From NCBI RefSeq assembly GCF_001294645.1, contig NZ_CP011868.1, forward strand, positions 4,898,001-4,962,000: 64,000 nt of DNA, in the 5' to 3' direction. Position numbers and translations under genes: made by a program. The stretch comes from Pseudonocardia sp. HH130629-09. GTDB lineage: Bacteria; Actinomycetota; Actinomycetes; Mycobacteriales; Pseudonocardiaceae. Under the pieces are notes generated by a model. The model ran no database searches and had not been told where the DNA came from. It was given only the letters and a program-made list of their open reading frames with translations. Positions 1 to 7,985 of the stretch are shown piece by piece (position 1 is the stretch's first letter; each line of letters begins with the position of its first letter).

Positions 1-877
1 ACTGCTCGAACAGCTCGGCGTCGCCGGTGTAGAGGGCGACGGCGAGGAAGTCGACCACGTGCCGGACGTCCTCGGCGGTGTGCCGGCGCTGGTCGTCGTC
101 GTAGTCGGCCATCGCCGGGACACGCTTGGGCAGGCGGTCCAGCACCGCCGCGACCAGCCGCGGCGCACCACGGGTGACCAGCGTGTACTCCTGGTCGGAC
201 AGGTGCGGCAGGTCGTCGAGCGGCTGGGCGTGGGGGTGCGCCGGGGCGGGCAGCCCGTCGGCGAGGGTCCGTGCGGCGGCCCGTGCGTCCGGGGCCCAGG
301 CGTCGGCGCCGAGCAGCCGGGCGTAGCGGCCGTCCGGCCCGAACGCCCCGCCACCGACGATCACCGGGACGCCCGCGGCCTGGCAAGCCGTGATGGTGGC
401 GTGCGCGGTCGGCAGCCGGGTCGCGATCGACGACGACAACGCCACCGCGTCCGGGCCGGTCCGGTGCAGGTGGGTGACCAGGTGCGCCGCGGGGACCTGC
501 GCACCCAGGTAGTCGACGCTGAACCCGCGCAGCCGCAGCACCTCGGCCAGCAGCCGGGCGGGCAGTGCGTGCCACTCGCCGTCGACGCAGGCGACGGTGA
601 TCCGGCCCAGGTCACCGCGGCGACGACCGCTGGACAGCGCCAGGGTGCTGATCACACGCTCGTTGATCGCGGTCGCGGCGTGCTCCTGGGCCACGGAGAT
701 GCGGTTGGCCGCCCACTCGCGCCCCACCCGCCGCTGCACCGCGCCGATCACCTCGAGCAGCACCGTCTCGGCCTCCAGGCCGTCGCGCAGCGCGTCCACG
801 ACGACGTCGACCGCGGTGTACTCGTCGCTGCGCAGCACCGCGTCCCACAGCAGGTCGGTGTAGCGCCCGGCCGTCAT
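1..877 (-). CDS. CarH-type B12-binding photoreceptor domain protein (3' end beyond the window)
   Basis: The frame is open from ATG at 877 to base 1, at least 292 residues, so the C-terminus is missing. I see the hallmark of light-sensing adenosylcobalamin domains: W55, nine residues, then E65-H66 (W-x9-EH in the four-helix cap). About 37 residues later comes E101-W-H103 at the start of a B12-binding Rossmann fold, where the lower axial histidine ligand sits, followed by YLGAQVP and VGGGAFG. In CarH the corresponding histidines are about 35 residues apart. Unlike CarH/LitR there is no N-terminal MerR DNA-binding domain; the protein starts at the cap. A further helical region of unknown type lies after residue ~210. 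The start codon overlaps the phosphatase stop as ATGA, so the two are translationally coupled. I infer a light/B12 sensor acting on the phosphatase or its pathway. It could instead be a corrinoid carrier, but W-x9-EH argues against that. Confidence 0.8.
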   Translation of the reverse strand, partial: MTAGRYTDLLWDAVLRSDEYTAVDVVVDALRDGLEAETVLLEVIGAVQRRVGREWAANRISVAQEHAATAINERVISTLALSSGRRRGDLGRITVACVDGEWHALPARLLAEVLRLRGFSVDYLGAQVPAAHLVTHLHRTGPDAVALSSSIATRLPTAHATITACQAAGVPVIVGGGAFGPDGRYARLLGADAWAPDARAAARTLADGLPAPAHPHAQPLDDLPHLSDQEYTLVTRGAPRLVAAVLDRLPKRVPAMADYDDDQRRHTAEDVRHVVDFLAVALYTGDAELFEQ

Positions 878-2523
878 GCGGTGTACCTGCCCCGGCTCGA
901 ACCACCCACCGCGGTGAGGTGTCGGCCGCGCGGAGCGGTGACCGCGAGGAGGGCCATGTCGTCGTGGGCGTTGCGCCCCACCCACTCGGTGGCGAGCATC
1001 TGCACCCGCTCGACGACGGCCTCGGCCGGCATCCCGGCGCACTCGGCCACCGCGCGACGCAGGCGATCCTCGCCGAACTGCTCGCGGCCCAGCGGGCCGC
1101 CCTGGGCCTCGGTGATGCCGTCGGTGTACAGCAGACAGGTCTCGCCGGGCCCGAGCCGGGTCTCCCACGTCGACGCGTGGACCTCGGGCAGCGCCCCGAT
1201 CAGCGTGCCGAGCGTCGCCGCGTCCTCGACGCGGCCGTCGGCGCGGATGATCATCGGTGGCGGGTGGCCGGCGCAGGTGAGGCGCAGCCGGACGTCCGCT
1301 CCGGCGCGCGACACCGACGCCAGCACCAGCGTCACGAAACGGGCGTGGTCGTCGGACAGCAGCGCGTTGTTGAGCAGGCGCAGCAGCCGCAGGTGGTCGT
1401 CGGCCATCGGCAGCAGCGCGTGCACCGCGCTGCGGATCTTGCCGGTGAGCACGGCGGCCTCCAGGCCCTTGCCGCACACGTCCCCCAGCACGGCGAGGGT
1501 CTCCTCGGCCCCGTCCACGCCGGAGTGCACGTCGTAGAAATCCCCGCCGACCCGCTCGGAGTCCTGCGCCGGCCGGTAGCCGCCGGCGTACTCGACGCCG
1601 CAGACGTGCTGCAGCGACGGCGGCAGCAGGTCGCGCATGAGGACCTCGGTGATCGAGGCCTGCTGGGCGAACATGCGGGCCGCGGACATCGCGAGTCCCG
1701 ACCGGGCGGCGAACTCGCGGGCGGTCGCCTCCTCGCCCTCGCTGAACGGCCCGGTGTCGGCGCGGCGCAGGAGCACGATGGCGCCGGCCGGGATGCCGTG
1801 CCCCGGCAGCGGGGTGACGACGATCGAGCCGACGTCGCCGAATCCCTCCGGTGTCACCCAGGCGGGAGCGACGGCGGGGTCGATCCAGCGCGAGGGCACC
1901 GGCGGGTAGCCCTGCAGTGCCTCGGCCAGGCCGGGGACCTCGTCCGGGTCGACGTGCAGCATCCGGTGCCGCAGTGGGCCGCCGCTGACGGCGTCGACGA
2001 CCTCGAACTGCCCGCGGGTGCCCGGGGTCATCACGAGCGCCCCGTCGGCCAGCCGGGTCACGGCGAGCTGGGCGGTGACCTCCATGCAGCGACGGAGGTT
2101 CAGCGAGCCCAGCAGCGCGGCCGAGGCCTCGGACAGGAACGCGGCGCGGGCCTGTTCCAGGTGCAGCTCGTCGCGGATCGACCGGACGTCGGTGACGTCG
2201 AACAGCCACCAGGTGACCGAGCCGTCCTCGTGCCGGACGGGCTGTGCCTCAAGCGCGCGGCCGTCGACGACGTCGGAGAACGCCCGGGGGACGCTCTGGT
2301 CGCCGCCGCCCGCGGTCGCCAGCCACGGGGCGACCCGGGACACCGGGTCCCCGACGCGGACCCGGGGCAGCAGCGGGCGTGCGGCGTCGTTCGCCTGCAG
2401 CACGGTCCCGTCGGTCCCGACGGTGAGTGCGGCACAGGGGGCGTTGGTCCAGCGCCGATCGACCACGGCCGGCGCGTCCGGAACTACGGTCGCGTCGCCG
2501 ATCGTCGGCTCCAGTTCGGTCAC
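874..2523 (-). CDS. PAS/GAF sensor PP2C-type (SpoIIE/RsbU) serine phosphatase
   Basis: The 549-aa product has three parts: an N-terminal PAS-like region (about residues 20-120), a GAF-like region (about 150-310) and a C-terminal PP2C/SpoIIE phosphatase domain (about 330-530). Metal-binding aspartates are visible in RVGGDFYD, GDVCGKG, LLYTDGITE and the terminal HDDMALL. RsbU-like phosphatases dephosphorylate anti-anti-sigma factors (STAS proteins) and so release alternative sigma factors; no such partner is in this window. I chose GTG at 2523 because AGGAG stands 5 bases before it and the PAS domain begins soon after; longer frames upstream have no domain support. It is co-transcribed with the B12 photoreceptor gene downstream (ATGA overlap). 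Confidence 0.88.
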   Translation of the reverse strand: MTELEPTIGDATVVPDAPAVVDRRWTNAPCAALTVGTDGTVLQANDAARPLLPRVRVGDPVSRVAPWLATAGGGDQSVPRAFSDVVDGRALEAQPVRHEDGSVTWWLFDVTDVRSIRDELHLEQARAAFLSEASAALLGSLNLRRCMEVTAQLAVTRLADGALVMTPGTRGQFEVVDAVSGGPLRHRMLHVDPDEVPGLAEALQGYPPVPSRWIDPAVAPAWVTPEGFGDVGSIVVTPLPGHGIPAGAIVLLRRADTGPFSEGEEATAREFAARSGLAMSAARMFAQQASITEVLMRDLLPPSLQHVCGVEYAGGYRPAQDSERVGGDFYDVHSGVDGAEETLAVLGDVCGKGLEAAVLTGKIRSAVHALLPMADDHLRLLRLLNNALLSDDHARFVTLVLASVSRAGADVRLRLTCAGHPPPMIIRADGRVEDAATLGTLIGALPEVHASTWETRLGPGETCLLYTDGITEAQGGPLGREQFGEDRLRRAVAECAGMPAEAVVERVQMLATEWVGRNAHDDMALLAVTAPRGRHLTAVGGSSRGRYTA

Positions 2524-2681
2524 ATCAACTCCTGGCCCGGTGCGGGCCGCTTGTCGGCGCCCGGGGAGACCCGGGACGCGGAACGGTCTCACCGTACCCC
2601 TTATCCCCCTGCGCCCCCCGTGGCGCGCAGCCCGCACCGGCACCCGAGTCCCGGGAGGAGGCGAGCCGGCAGGGGCGCGGA

Positions 2682-3836
2682 TCAGACCGGGCCGGGGAGC
2701 GTGGCCGGTCCGGGGGCCTCGCCGCGCAGCGGCCGCGCCGACCGCGGGTCCAACGGGTCGACGGTGCCCGCGTCGCGCAGCGTGCCGTCGCCGGGCCGGC
2801 GCAGTGAGCGGACCCCGGCGTCGGCGAGGGTCACCAGCGGCACCGCGAGCAGCGCTCCGGGGACCCCGCCGACGATCAGACCGGCGCTGATCGGCAGCAC
2901 CACCGCGAGCGGGTGCAGCCGCACCGACCGGCCCAGCAGCAACGGCTGCAGGATGTAGCCCTCGACGTTCTGCACGATCAGGAGCAGACCGATCACGAGC
3001 AGCGCGTCCACCCAACCGCCGGAGGCGAGCGCGACCAGCACCGCCACGATCCCGGTCACGACCGCGCCGACGGTCGGGACGAACGCGCCGAAGAAGATCA
3101 GCGTCGCCAGCGGGACGACCAGCGGGACCCCGATCAGCCACAGGCCCACCGCGGCGGTCACCGCGTCGACCGCCGCGACGACGACCGTCGCCCGGGTGTA
3201 GCCGACCAGCGACGCGAACGCCCGCCGGCCCGCGACGTCGGCCCGGCGGCGCACGTGCTGCGGCACCGCACCGAGGACGAACAGCCAGATCCGCGCTCCG
3301 TCGTGGATCAGGAAGATCAGCACGAACAGCATGAGCAGGGTCTCGGCGGCCAGCTCGCCCGCGGTGCTCAGGGCGCCGATCACGTTGTTCGCCAGCGCGG
3401 CCTGGTTGCGTTGCAGCGTGTCGAGCACCGACTGGAAGACGGCCGCGAGCTGGGTGTCGTCGAGTCGGAACGGCGGGCCGGCCAGCCGATCCCGCAGCGC
3501 GACGACGGTCTCCCCGATGCTCGCCGACAGGCTCGGCAGCCCGTCGAGGAACGCCGCGACCGCCCACCACAGCACCCCGACCGCCACCGCCAGCCCGCCC
3601 GCGACGACGACGCCCGTCGCGACGCCGCGGGGCACCAGCGGCACCCGGTTCACGACCCGGGCCACCGGCGCGAGCAGCGCGGTCAGGATCAGCGCGAGCA
3701 CCACCGGTACGACGAGCACCGCGAGCTGCGCGATCAGCCACAGGACGACGGCGACGGCGGTCGCGACGAGCAGACCGCGCCATGCCAGGCTCGACGCGGT
3801 GACCAGACCCCGGGGGATCCGCGGTTCCTCGGTCAC
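2682..3836 (-). CDS. AI-2E family (PerM/TqsA-like) permease
   Basis: The 384-aa product is an integral membrane protein with about eight hydrophobic segments. It has the family layout: two N-terminal helices, a longer soluble stretch (about residues 105-155), then the conserved C-terminal block with FFGAFVPTVGAVVTG, QNVEGYILQPLLLG and LPISAGLIVGGVPGALLAVP. Members of the family export small molecules (AI-2, possibly ions); the substrate cannot be read from sequence. The ATG at 3836 begins a short polar tail before helix 1. It stands alone between the phosphatase and the histidine kinase, with gaps of about 160 and 46 bases. Confidence 0.9.
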   Translation of the reverse strand: MTEEPRIPRGLVTASSLAWRGLLVATAVAVVLWLIAQLAVLVVPVVLALILTALLAPVARVVNRVPLVPRGVATGVVVAGGLAVAVGVLWWAVAAFLDGLPSLSASIGETVVALRDRLAGPPFRLDDTQLAAVFQSVLDTLQRNQAALANNVIGALSTAGELAAETLLMLFVLIFLIHDGARIWLFVLGAVPQHVRRRADVAGRRAFASLVGYTRATVVVAAVDAVTAAVGLWLIGVPLVVPLATLIFFGAFVPTVGAVVTGIVAVLVALASGGWVDALLVIGLLLIVQNVEGYILQPLLLGRSVRLHPLAVVLPISAGLIVGGVPGALLAVPLVTLADAGVRSLRRPGDGTLRDAGTVDPLDPRSARPLRGEAPGPATLPGPV

Positions 3837-3882
3837 CGCGGCCTCCTGGAGCGGGTGTCGTCGGGCTGGCGGTTGCGTGACG

Positions 3883-5418
3883 TCACGACGGTAGTCCGCC
3901 GCCCTCGTCCGGGCCCGTCACGGGCAGGGTGAGGACGAAGGTGGCGCCGTCGTCGTCGGGCGGGCAGGTGAGGTCGCCGCCGTGCGCGCGGGCGAGGCCG
4001 CGGGCAATCGCCAGGCCGAGCCCGGCCCCGCCGCTGTCCCGGTCGCGGGCGTCCTGCAGCCGGACGAGCCGGTCGAAGACGCGCTCGCGGTCGCCGTCGG
4101 CGATCGGGGTGCCGGTGTTGCGCACCGAGACCGAGACGGTCCCGGCCGCCGGGTCGGCCCGGGTGACGACGTCGATCCGTCCGCCGGCGGGGGTGTGCCT
4201 GCGGGCGTTGTCGAGCAGGTTGGCGAGGATGCGCGACACCGCCTGCGGGTCGGCGCGCACCGTGGCGGGCTCCCCGCGGCCGTCGACGGTCAGGCCGGGC
4301 GCGAGCACCGCGGCCCGTTCGGTCTCGGCGCGGGCGATCCCGGCGACGTCGACCTCCCGGGGCGCAACCGCGGTGCCGCCGTCGATGCGGGCGAGGTCGA
4401 GCATGTCGGTGACCAGCCGCCCGGCCCGGCGCGTCTCGCCGAGCAGCAGCTCCAGGCGTCGGGCCCGCCGCGCGGGGTCGGCGTCGAGCCCGGACCGCTC
4501 CAGCGTCTCGGCGACGGCGGTGATCCCGGACAGCGGCGTCCGCAGCTCGTGCGCGGCGTCGGCGAGGAACACCCGGGTCCGCTCGGCCTCCTCCCGGGAG
4601 CGCCGCTCGGCGTCGGTGAGGGCGTCGAGCATGCCGTCCATCGCCGCGGCCGCGGTGCCGAGGTCGGTGTGCGGGCGGTCGGGCCGCAGACGCGCGTCGC
4701 GTTCGCCGGCGGTGATCCGCCCGGCGAGCGCGGTCATCCGGTCCAGGGGACGCAGCGCGGTCCGCACGACGAACGACACCGCCCCGAGGGCGACGAGCAG
4801 GGTCAGCAGCACCGACCCGGCCAGCACCGCGCGCAGGCCGTTGCGGACCTGGGTGACGTCGGCGGCGTCGGCGACGAGCTCGACCTCCGCCCCGTCGGCG
4901 GCGTCGAGGGTCACGGTGCGGCTGCCGATGTCCGGCGGGACGGGTGGGCGCCCACCCGGGAACGGGGCGGTCGGCACGACGGCGGCGTCGTCGGTGTGCT
5001 CGTCCCCGGCGTGGTCGGTGGTGTCGCCCCCGGTGTCGTCGCCCCCGGTGTGGTCTCCACCGGGGCCGCCCCTGCCGGGCGGCGGGGTGCCGGGTGGGCT
5101 CAGACCGGGGTCGCCCATGACCTTCCCGTCGGCGGTGGTCACCTTGATCCGGATCTGCTGTCCGGAGAGGCTGGTGACCAGCTCCTCCGGGGTGGCGCCC
5201 GCGGCGATCAGCTGCTGAGCCTGCACCACCCGGTCCCGCAGTTCGGAGTCCAGATCGGACTCCAGACGGGCCCCGAGCAGCACGTCGACGAGCACCACCA
5301 CCAGGACCAGCAGCACCGCCACCACCCCGAGCACCGCGGCGGTGACCCGGCGGCGCAGCGACGGCGTCGCGGTGCGGGCCCGTGCTGTGGTGCGGGCCGG
5401 CGCGGCGGCGGAGCTCAT
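3883..5418 (-). CDS. sensor histidine kinase
   Basis: The 511-aa kinase has a membrane segment near residues 25-50 (VLGVVAVLLVLVVVLVDVLL), an extracytoplasmic sensor region (about 55-185) with an acidic His/Asp/Gly-rich stretch that could bind metal, a second membrane segment (about 195-220), HAMP, the phospho-accepting H-box HELRTPLSG, and N (NLLDNARRH), D/G (GAGLGLAI) boxes for ATP. ATG at 5418 overlaps the response regulator stop (ATGA), so the pair forms one operon with the regulator first. The low-complexity run of G, D, T and H residues at about 130-165 is unusual. The signal is unknown; the histidines make a metal or pH signal possible, which is inference only. Confidence 0.9.
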   Translation of the reverse strand: MSSAAAPARTTARARTATPSLRRRVTAAVLGVVAVLLVLVVVLVDVLLGARLESDLDSELRDRVVQAQQLIAAGATPEELVTSLSGQQIRIKVTTADGKVMGDPGLSPPGTPPPGRGGPGGDHTGGDDTGGDTTDHAGDEHTDDAAVVPTAPFPGGRPPVPPDIGSRTVTLDAADGAEVELVADAADVTQVRNGLRAVLAGSVLLTLLVALGAVSFVVRTALRPLDRMTALAGRITAGERDARLRPDRPHTDLGTAAAAMDGMLDALTDAERRSREEAERTRVFLADAAHELRTPLSGITAVAETLERSGLDADPARRARRLELLLGETRRAGRLVTDMLDLARIDGGTAVAPREVDVAGIARAETERAAVLAPGLTVDGRGEPATVRADPQAVSRILANLLDNARRHTPAGGRIDVVTRADPAAGTVSVSVRNTGTPIADGDRERVFDRLVRLQDARDRDSGGAGLGLAIARGLARAHGGDLTCPPDDDGATFVLTLPVTGPDEGGGLPS

Positions 5419-6068
5419 GCCGGTCCGCGCAGCGAGTAGCCGAGGCCCCGCACGGTGTGCAGCAGCCGGGGGCCGTGGGCCTCCAGCTTGCGACGCAGCG
5501 CCGACACGTGGACCTCGACGAGGTTGGGGTCGTAGGCGTCGTAGCCCCAGACCGAGCGCAGGATCTGCGCCTTGGAGACGGTGCGTCCGCGCTGCTCGGC
5601 GAGGTAGGTGAGCAGCCGCAGCTCGGTCGCGGACAGCTCCAGCACCGTCCCCCCGCGGGCGGCGACGGCGGCGTCCGGGTCGAGGATGAGGTCGCCCACC
5701 TGCACCGCGGACGGCAGCCTGCCCCGGCGACGCAGCACTGCCGCGACCCGGGCGACGAGCTCGTCGAGCGCGAACGGCTTGAGGACGTAGTCGTCGGCGC
5801 CGGAGTCGAGCCCGCGGAGCCGGTCGGCCAGCGCGTCGCGCGCGGTGAGCATGACGATCCCGGCGTCGCCGTGCCCGCGCACGACGTCGATGAGGTCGAA
5901 CCCGTCGCGCCCGCCGGGCAGCATCACGTCCAGGACAACGAGGTCCGGCCGGAACGCGGCGAGCCGCTCCTCGAACGCGACGCCGTCGACGACGCCCTCG
6001 GCCACGTGCCCTGCGTCGGCCAGCGCGTCCACGACGGACTCGCGGATGGCGTCGGAGTCCTCGAGCAC
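5415..6068 (-). CDS. OmpR/PhoB-family response regulator (start uncertain)
   Basis: The receiver domain shows the acidic pair (EDSD), phospho-acceptor D in VLDVMLPGG, T in VMLTARD and K in YVLKPFA. A C-terminal OmpR winged helix follows (YLAEQRGRTVSKAQI, VEVHVSALRRKLE, VRGLGYSL). It should pair with the kinase it overlaps. The start is a problem. GTG at 6068 removes most of the first beta strand, which reads TTRVLVLED upstream in the same frame, and no ATG, GTG or TTG lies in frame further up. CTG at 6071 or ACG at 6083 (where relatives would have ATG) are the only alternatives I see. See the separate finding. Confidence 0.85.
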   Translation of the reverse strand: MLEDSDAIRESVVDALADAGHVAEGVVDGVAFEERLAAFRPDLVVLDVMLPGGRDGFDLIDVVRGHGDAGIVMLTARDALADRLRGLDSGADDYVLKPFALDELVARVAAVLRRRGRLPSAVQVGDLILDPDAAVAARGGTVLELSATELRLLTYLAEQRGRTVSKAQILRSVWGYDAYDPNLVEVHVSALRRKLEAHGPRLLHTVRGLGYSLRGPA

Positions 6069-6256
6069 CAGGACCCGGGTCGTGGGGCCACGGCTGTCGT
6101 CGTCCTGGCGTGTGCTTACCGGACAAGGGTGCGCCGTGAGGCTGAGGGGGGAGCTGAACGACCCGCCGGATTCAGGTCCGTCTCAGGTGCCGCGGGCACT
6201 GTCGAGCCGGACACCGAGATGACGGGCCACCCGGCCCGCGGCACGGAGAGGAAGAG

Positions 6257-6775
6257 ATGACCCTCCTCGACGTGATCGTCCTGATCATCGTGCTGGCCGC
6301 CGCGATCGGCGGGTTCCGCCGCCTCGGCGGCGTGGCCCGCGCCGGGCGCCTGCTCGGCCTCGTGGTCGGCGCCGGCCTCGGCGCCGCCTGGGGCTCGAAC
6401 CTGGCCCGCTACGGGGACACCCCCGACTCGGCCTGGCTGTGGGGCCTGGCCGGGGTGATCGCAGGCCTGCTGCTGGGCTCGCTGGTCGGCGGGTTCCTCG
6501 GCGGGCTGGTCAGCCGGGTGCTCGCCCGCGGCAAGCTGTCCTTCCTGGACCGCATCGTCGGCGCCGTCACCGGCGCTGTGACCGCCCTCCTGGTGATCTG
6601 GCTGGTCTCGTGGGTGGTCCCCGCGGTCGTGAGCGCCGAGGCACTCGCCCCGGTGACGACGGTCGTGCAGTCCCAGGGCGGCAGCCGGGTCGTCGACTCG
6701 GTGTCCGAGCTGCTGCCCGCGACGACGTCCGCCGCCCGCGACGTCGTCGACGCCGCGCGGCCTCCCGCCGGCTGA
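6257..6775 (+). CDS. CvpA-family membrane protein
   Basis: The 172-aa protein has four hydrophobic segments (about residues 3-20, 30-48, 60-82, 95-120) and the CvpA-type start MTLLDVIVLIIVLAAAIGGFRR. In actinobacteria this module alone, or fused to a protease (MarP), is a membrane protein linked to envelope or acid stress. No protease domain is attached here; the rest is a short Ala/Ser/Val-rich tail. GAGAGGAAGAG just upstream of ATG 6257 is a good ribosome binding site. It is divergent from the two-component operon, with about 190 bases between them. Confidence 0.75.
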   Translation: MTLLDVIVLIIVLAAAIGGFRRLGGVARAGRLLGLVVGAGLGAAWGSNLARYGDTPDSAWLWGLAGVIAGLLLGSLVGGFLGGLVSRVLARGKLSFLDRIVGAVTGAVTALLVIWLVSWVVPAVVSAEALAPVTTVVQSQGGSRVVDSVSELLPATTSAARDVVDAARPPAG

Positions 6776-6861
6776 TCCCACCCGACTCGCAGCGGTCCGT
6801 CCTCCGGCGGTCCGCACCCGCCGCTGCCCTGATCCGGGCCCGGCACGCTCCGAGGAGAACC

Positions 6862-7491
6862 ATGAACGACGAGAACCGCACCCCCGGCGACGACGACCGC
6901 CCCACCGACCGGCAGCCCCCGGTCCCCGCCGACGAGACCCCCACCACCCGGACCCCGACCCCGCACGTCGGCGACGACGCGCACGGGAAGGAGCCGGTGG
7001 CCGCCGCCTCTGACGCGGGTGACCCTCCGCGACGACGCCGGTTCGCCGCCCTGCGACGCCGTCCCGCGCTGCCCGTAGTCGCGGCCGGCGTGATCGGCCT
7101 GGTCGTCGGGGCCACCGCGAGCGGGCTGATCGTCGGGACCGCGTTCGCCGGTCCGGGCGACCGCCCCGCCCGGACGGCCATCGTCGCCGACGACCGTGGC
7201 CCTGGTGGTCCTGGTGGTCCCCGTGGGGAGGGTGGTGGTCCGGGCCGCGGCCCCGACGGTGCCGGCCAGGGTGGCGGTCCCGGTGCCTGCGGTCCGGCCG
7301 GTGGACCGGGTCGTGACGGCGGAGCACCGCCCGCGCCGCAGGCCGGTGCTCCGGTGCCGCCCGTCCCGGCAGCACCGGGTGCCACGGCCCCGGGCCAGGG
7401 CCGCGCCCCTGCTCCCGCGGCACCTGCTGCGCCCGCTGTTCCCTCGGCACCCGGGGCGCCTGTTGTTCCCGCGGCACCTGCCGCTCCGTGA
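6862..7491 (+). CDS. membrane-anchored Gly/Pro/Ala-rich protein of unknown function
   Basis: This 209-aa protein has a Thr/Pro/Asp-rich N-terminus, a basic run (PPRRRRFAALRRRP), one membrane segment near residues 73-97 (VVAAGVIGLVVGATASGLIVG) and an extracytoplasmic tail. The tail starts with GPGGPGGPRGEGGG-type glycine/proline triplets, has a single cysteine (GACGPAG), and ends in about 60 residues of Pro/Ala repeats. I recognise no domain. GAGGAG lies 7 bases before ATG 6862. The tail may span or attach to the wall; that is inference from composition only. It follows the CvpA gene by 86 bases on the same strand. Confidence 0.6.
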   Translation: MNDENRTPGDDDRPTDRQPPVPADETPTTRTPTPHVGDDAHGKEPVAAASDAGDPPRRRRFAALRRRPALPVVAAGVIGLVVGATASGLIVGTAFAGPGDRPARTAIVADDRGPGGPGGPRGEGGGPGRGPDGAGQGGGPGACGPAGGPGRDGGAPPAPQAGAPVPPVPAAPGATAPGQGRAPAPAAPAAPAVPSAPGAPVVPAAPAAP

Positions 7492-7934
7492 CCCCGGGCG
7501 CGCGGTGGCGCCGACCGATGTCACCCGCACGGGAAAGGAAAGGGAGTGCTCCTCGTCGGATCGCGTCGCGCATTCGCCCCCGACGCGCTGCAGGATCCGA
7601 CGAGGAGCACTCGACGGACCAACGCGCCGGAACGGGCACGGATACCCCCCTGATGCGGTGAAGACACCGGGCCGGAGACCACCATCGGTCGTCCTCGCAG
7701 GTCAGGCGGGTCGCTCCCCCAGTCGTCGTGACGAAAATCCGTGGGCCACCGAGCGCGCCACAGCGCATCGATCGCGCAGAACCGAGAGACCGGTGCGCCC
7801 ACAGCGAGCTCCCGCGACACGGAGCAGGCCCGCCACGGTCGGGCTCGGGAGCCCGGCCCGCAGCCGCCGGGATCGCCCCCGGGACCACCGCCCGTCGGAA
7901 GCCTCATCGACCCGTGTCAACGGCGGGTTGGGAG
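7492..7934. other. gene-free stretch with a long perfect inverted repeat
   Basis: There are 443 bases between the Pro-rich protein and the IS21 left end. No convincing ORF is present: the open frames are Arg/Pro-rich shadows without homology I recognise. The only clear structure is the inverted repeat at 7544-7612, listed separately. The boundary of the accessory island probably lies here. Confidence 0.6.
7544..7612. repeat. 19-bp perfect inverted repeat with nested stem
   Basis: The arms are 7544-7562 (GAGTGCTCCTCGTCGGATC) and 7594-7612, exact reverse complements, 31 bases apart. Inside the loop GCGTCG (7563-7568) pairs with CGACGC (7581-7586) and extends the stem. No T-run follows on either strand. 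It could be a bidirectional terminator for the gene ending at 7491, a protein-binding site, or a mobile-element remnant. Confidence 0.8.
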
Positions 7935-7985
7935 TGACCCCGTAGCGACGGATTGGAACTGACCCCCGGCGTGGTGTGGTGATGG

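Noticed and set aside
919..2958. Long plus-strand ORF of 679 codons
   Set aside because: It is the antisense shadow of the phosphatase and permease genes; its Arg/Gly/His-rich sequence has no domain, and the minus-strand frames have clear motifs.
7544..7612. Possible attachment-site repeat of the integrated element
   Set aside because: It shares no extended match with the tRNA-Lys 3' end.
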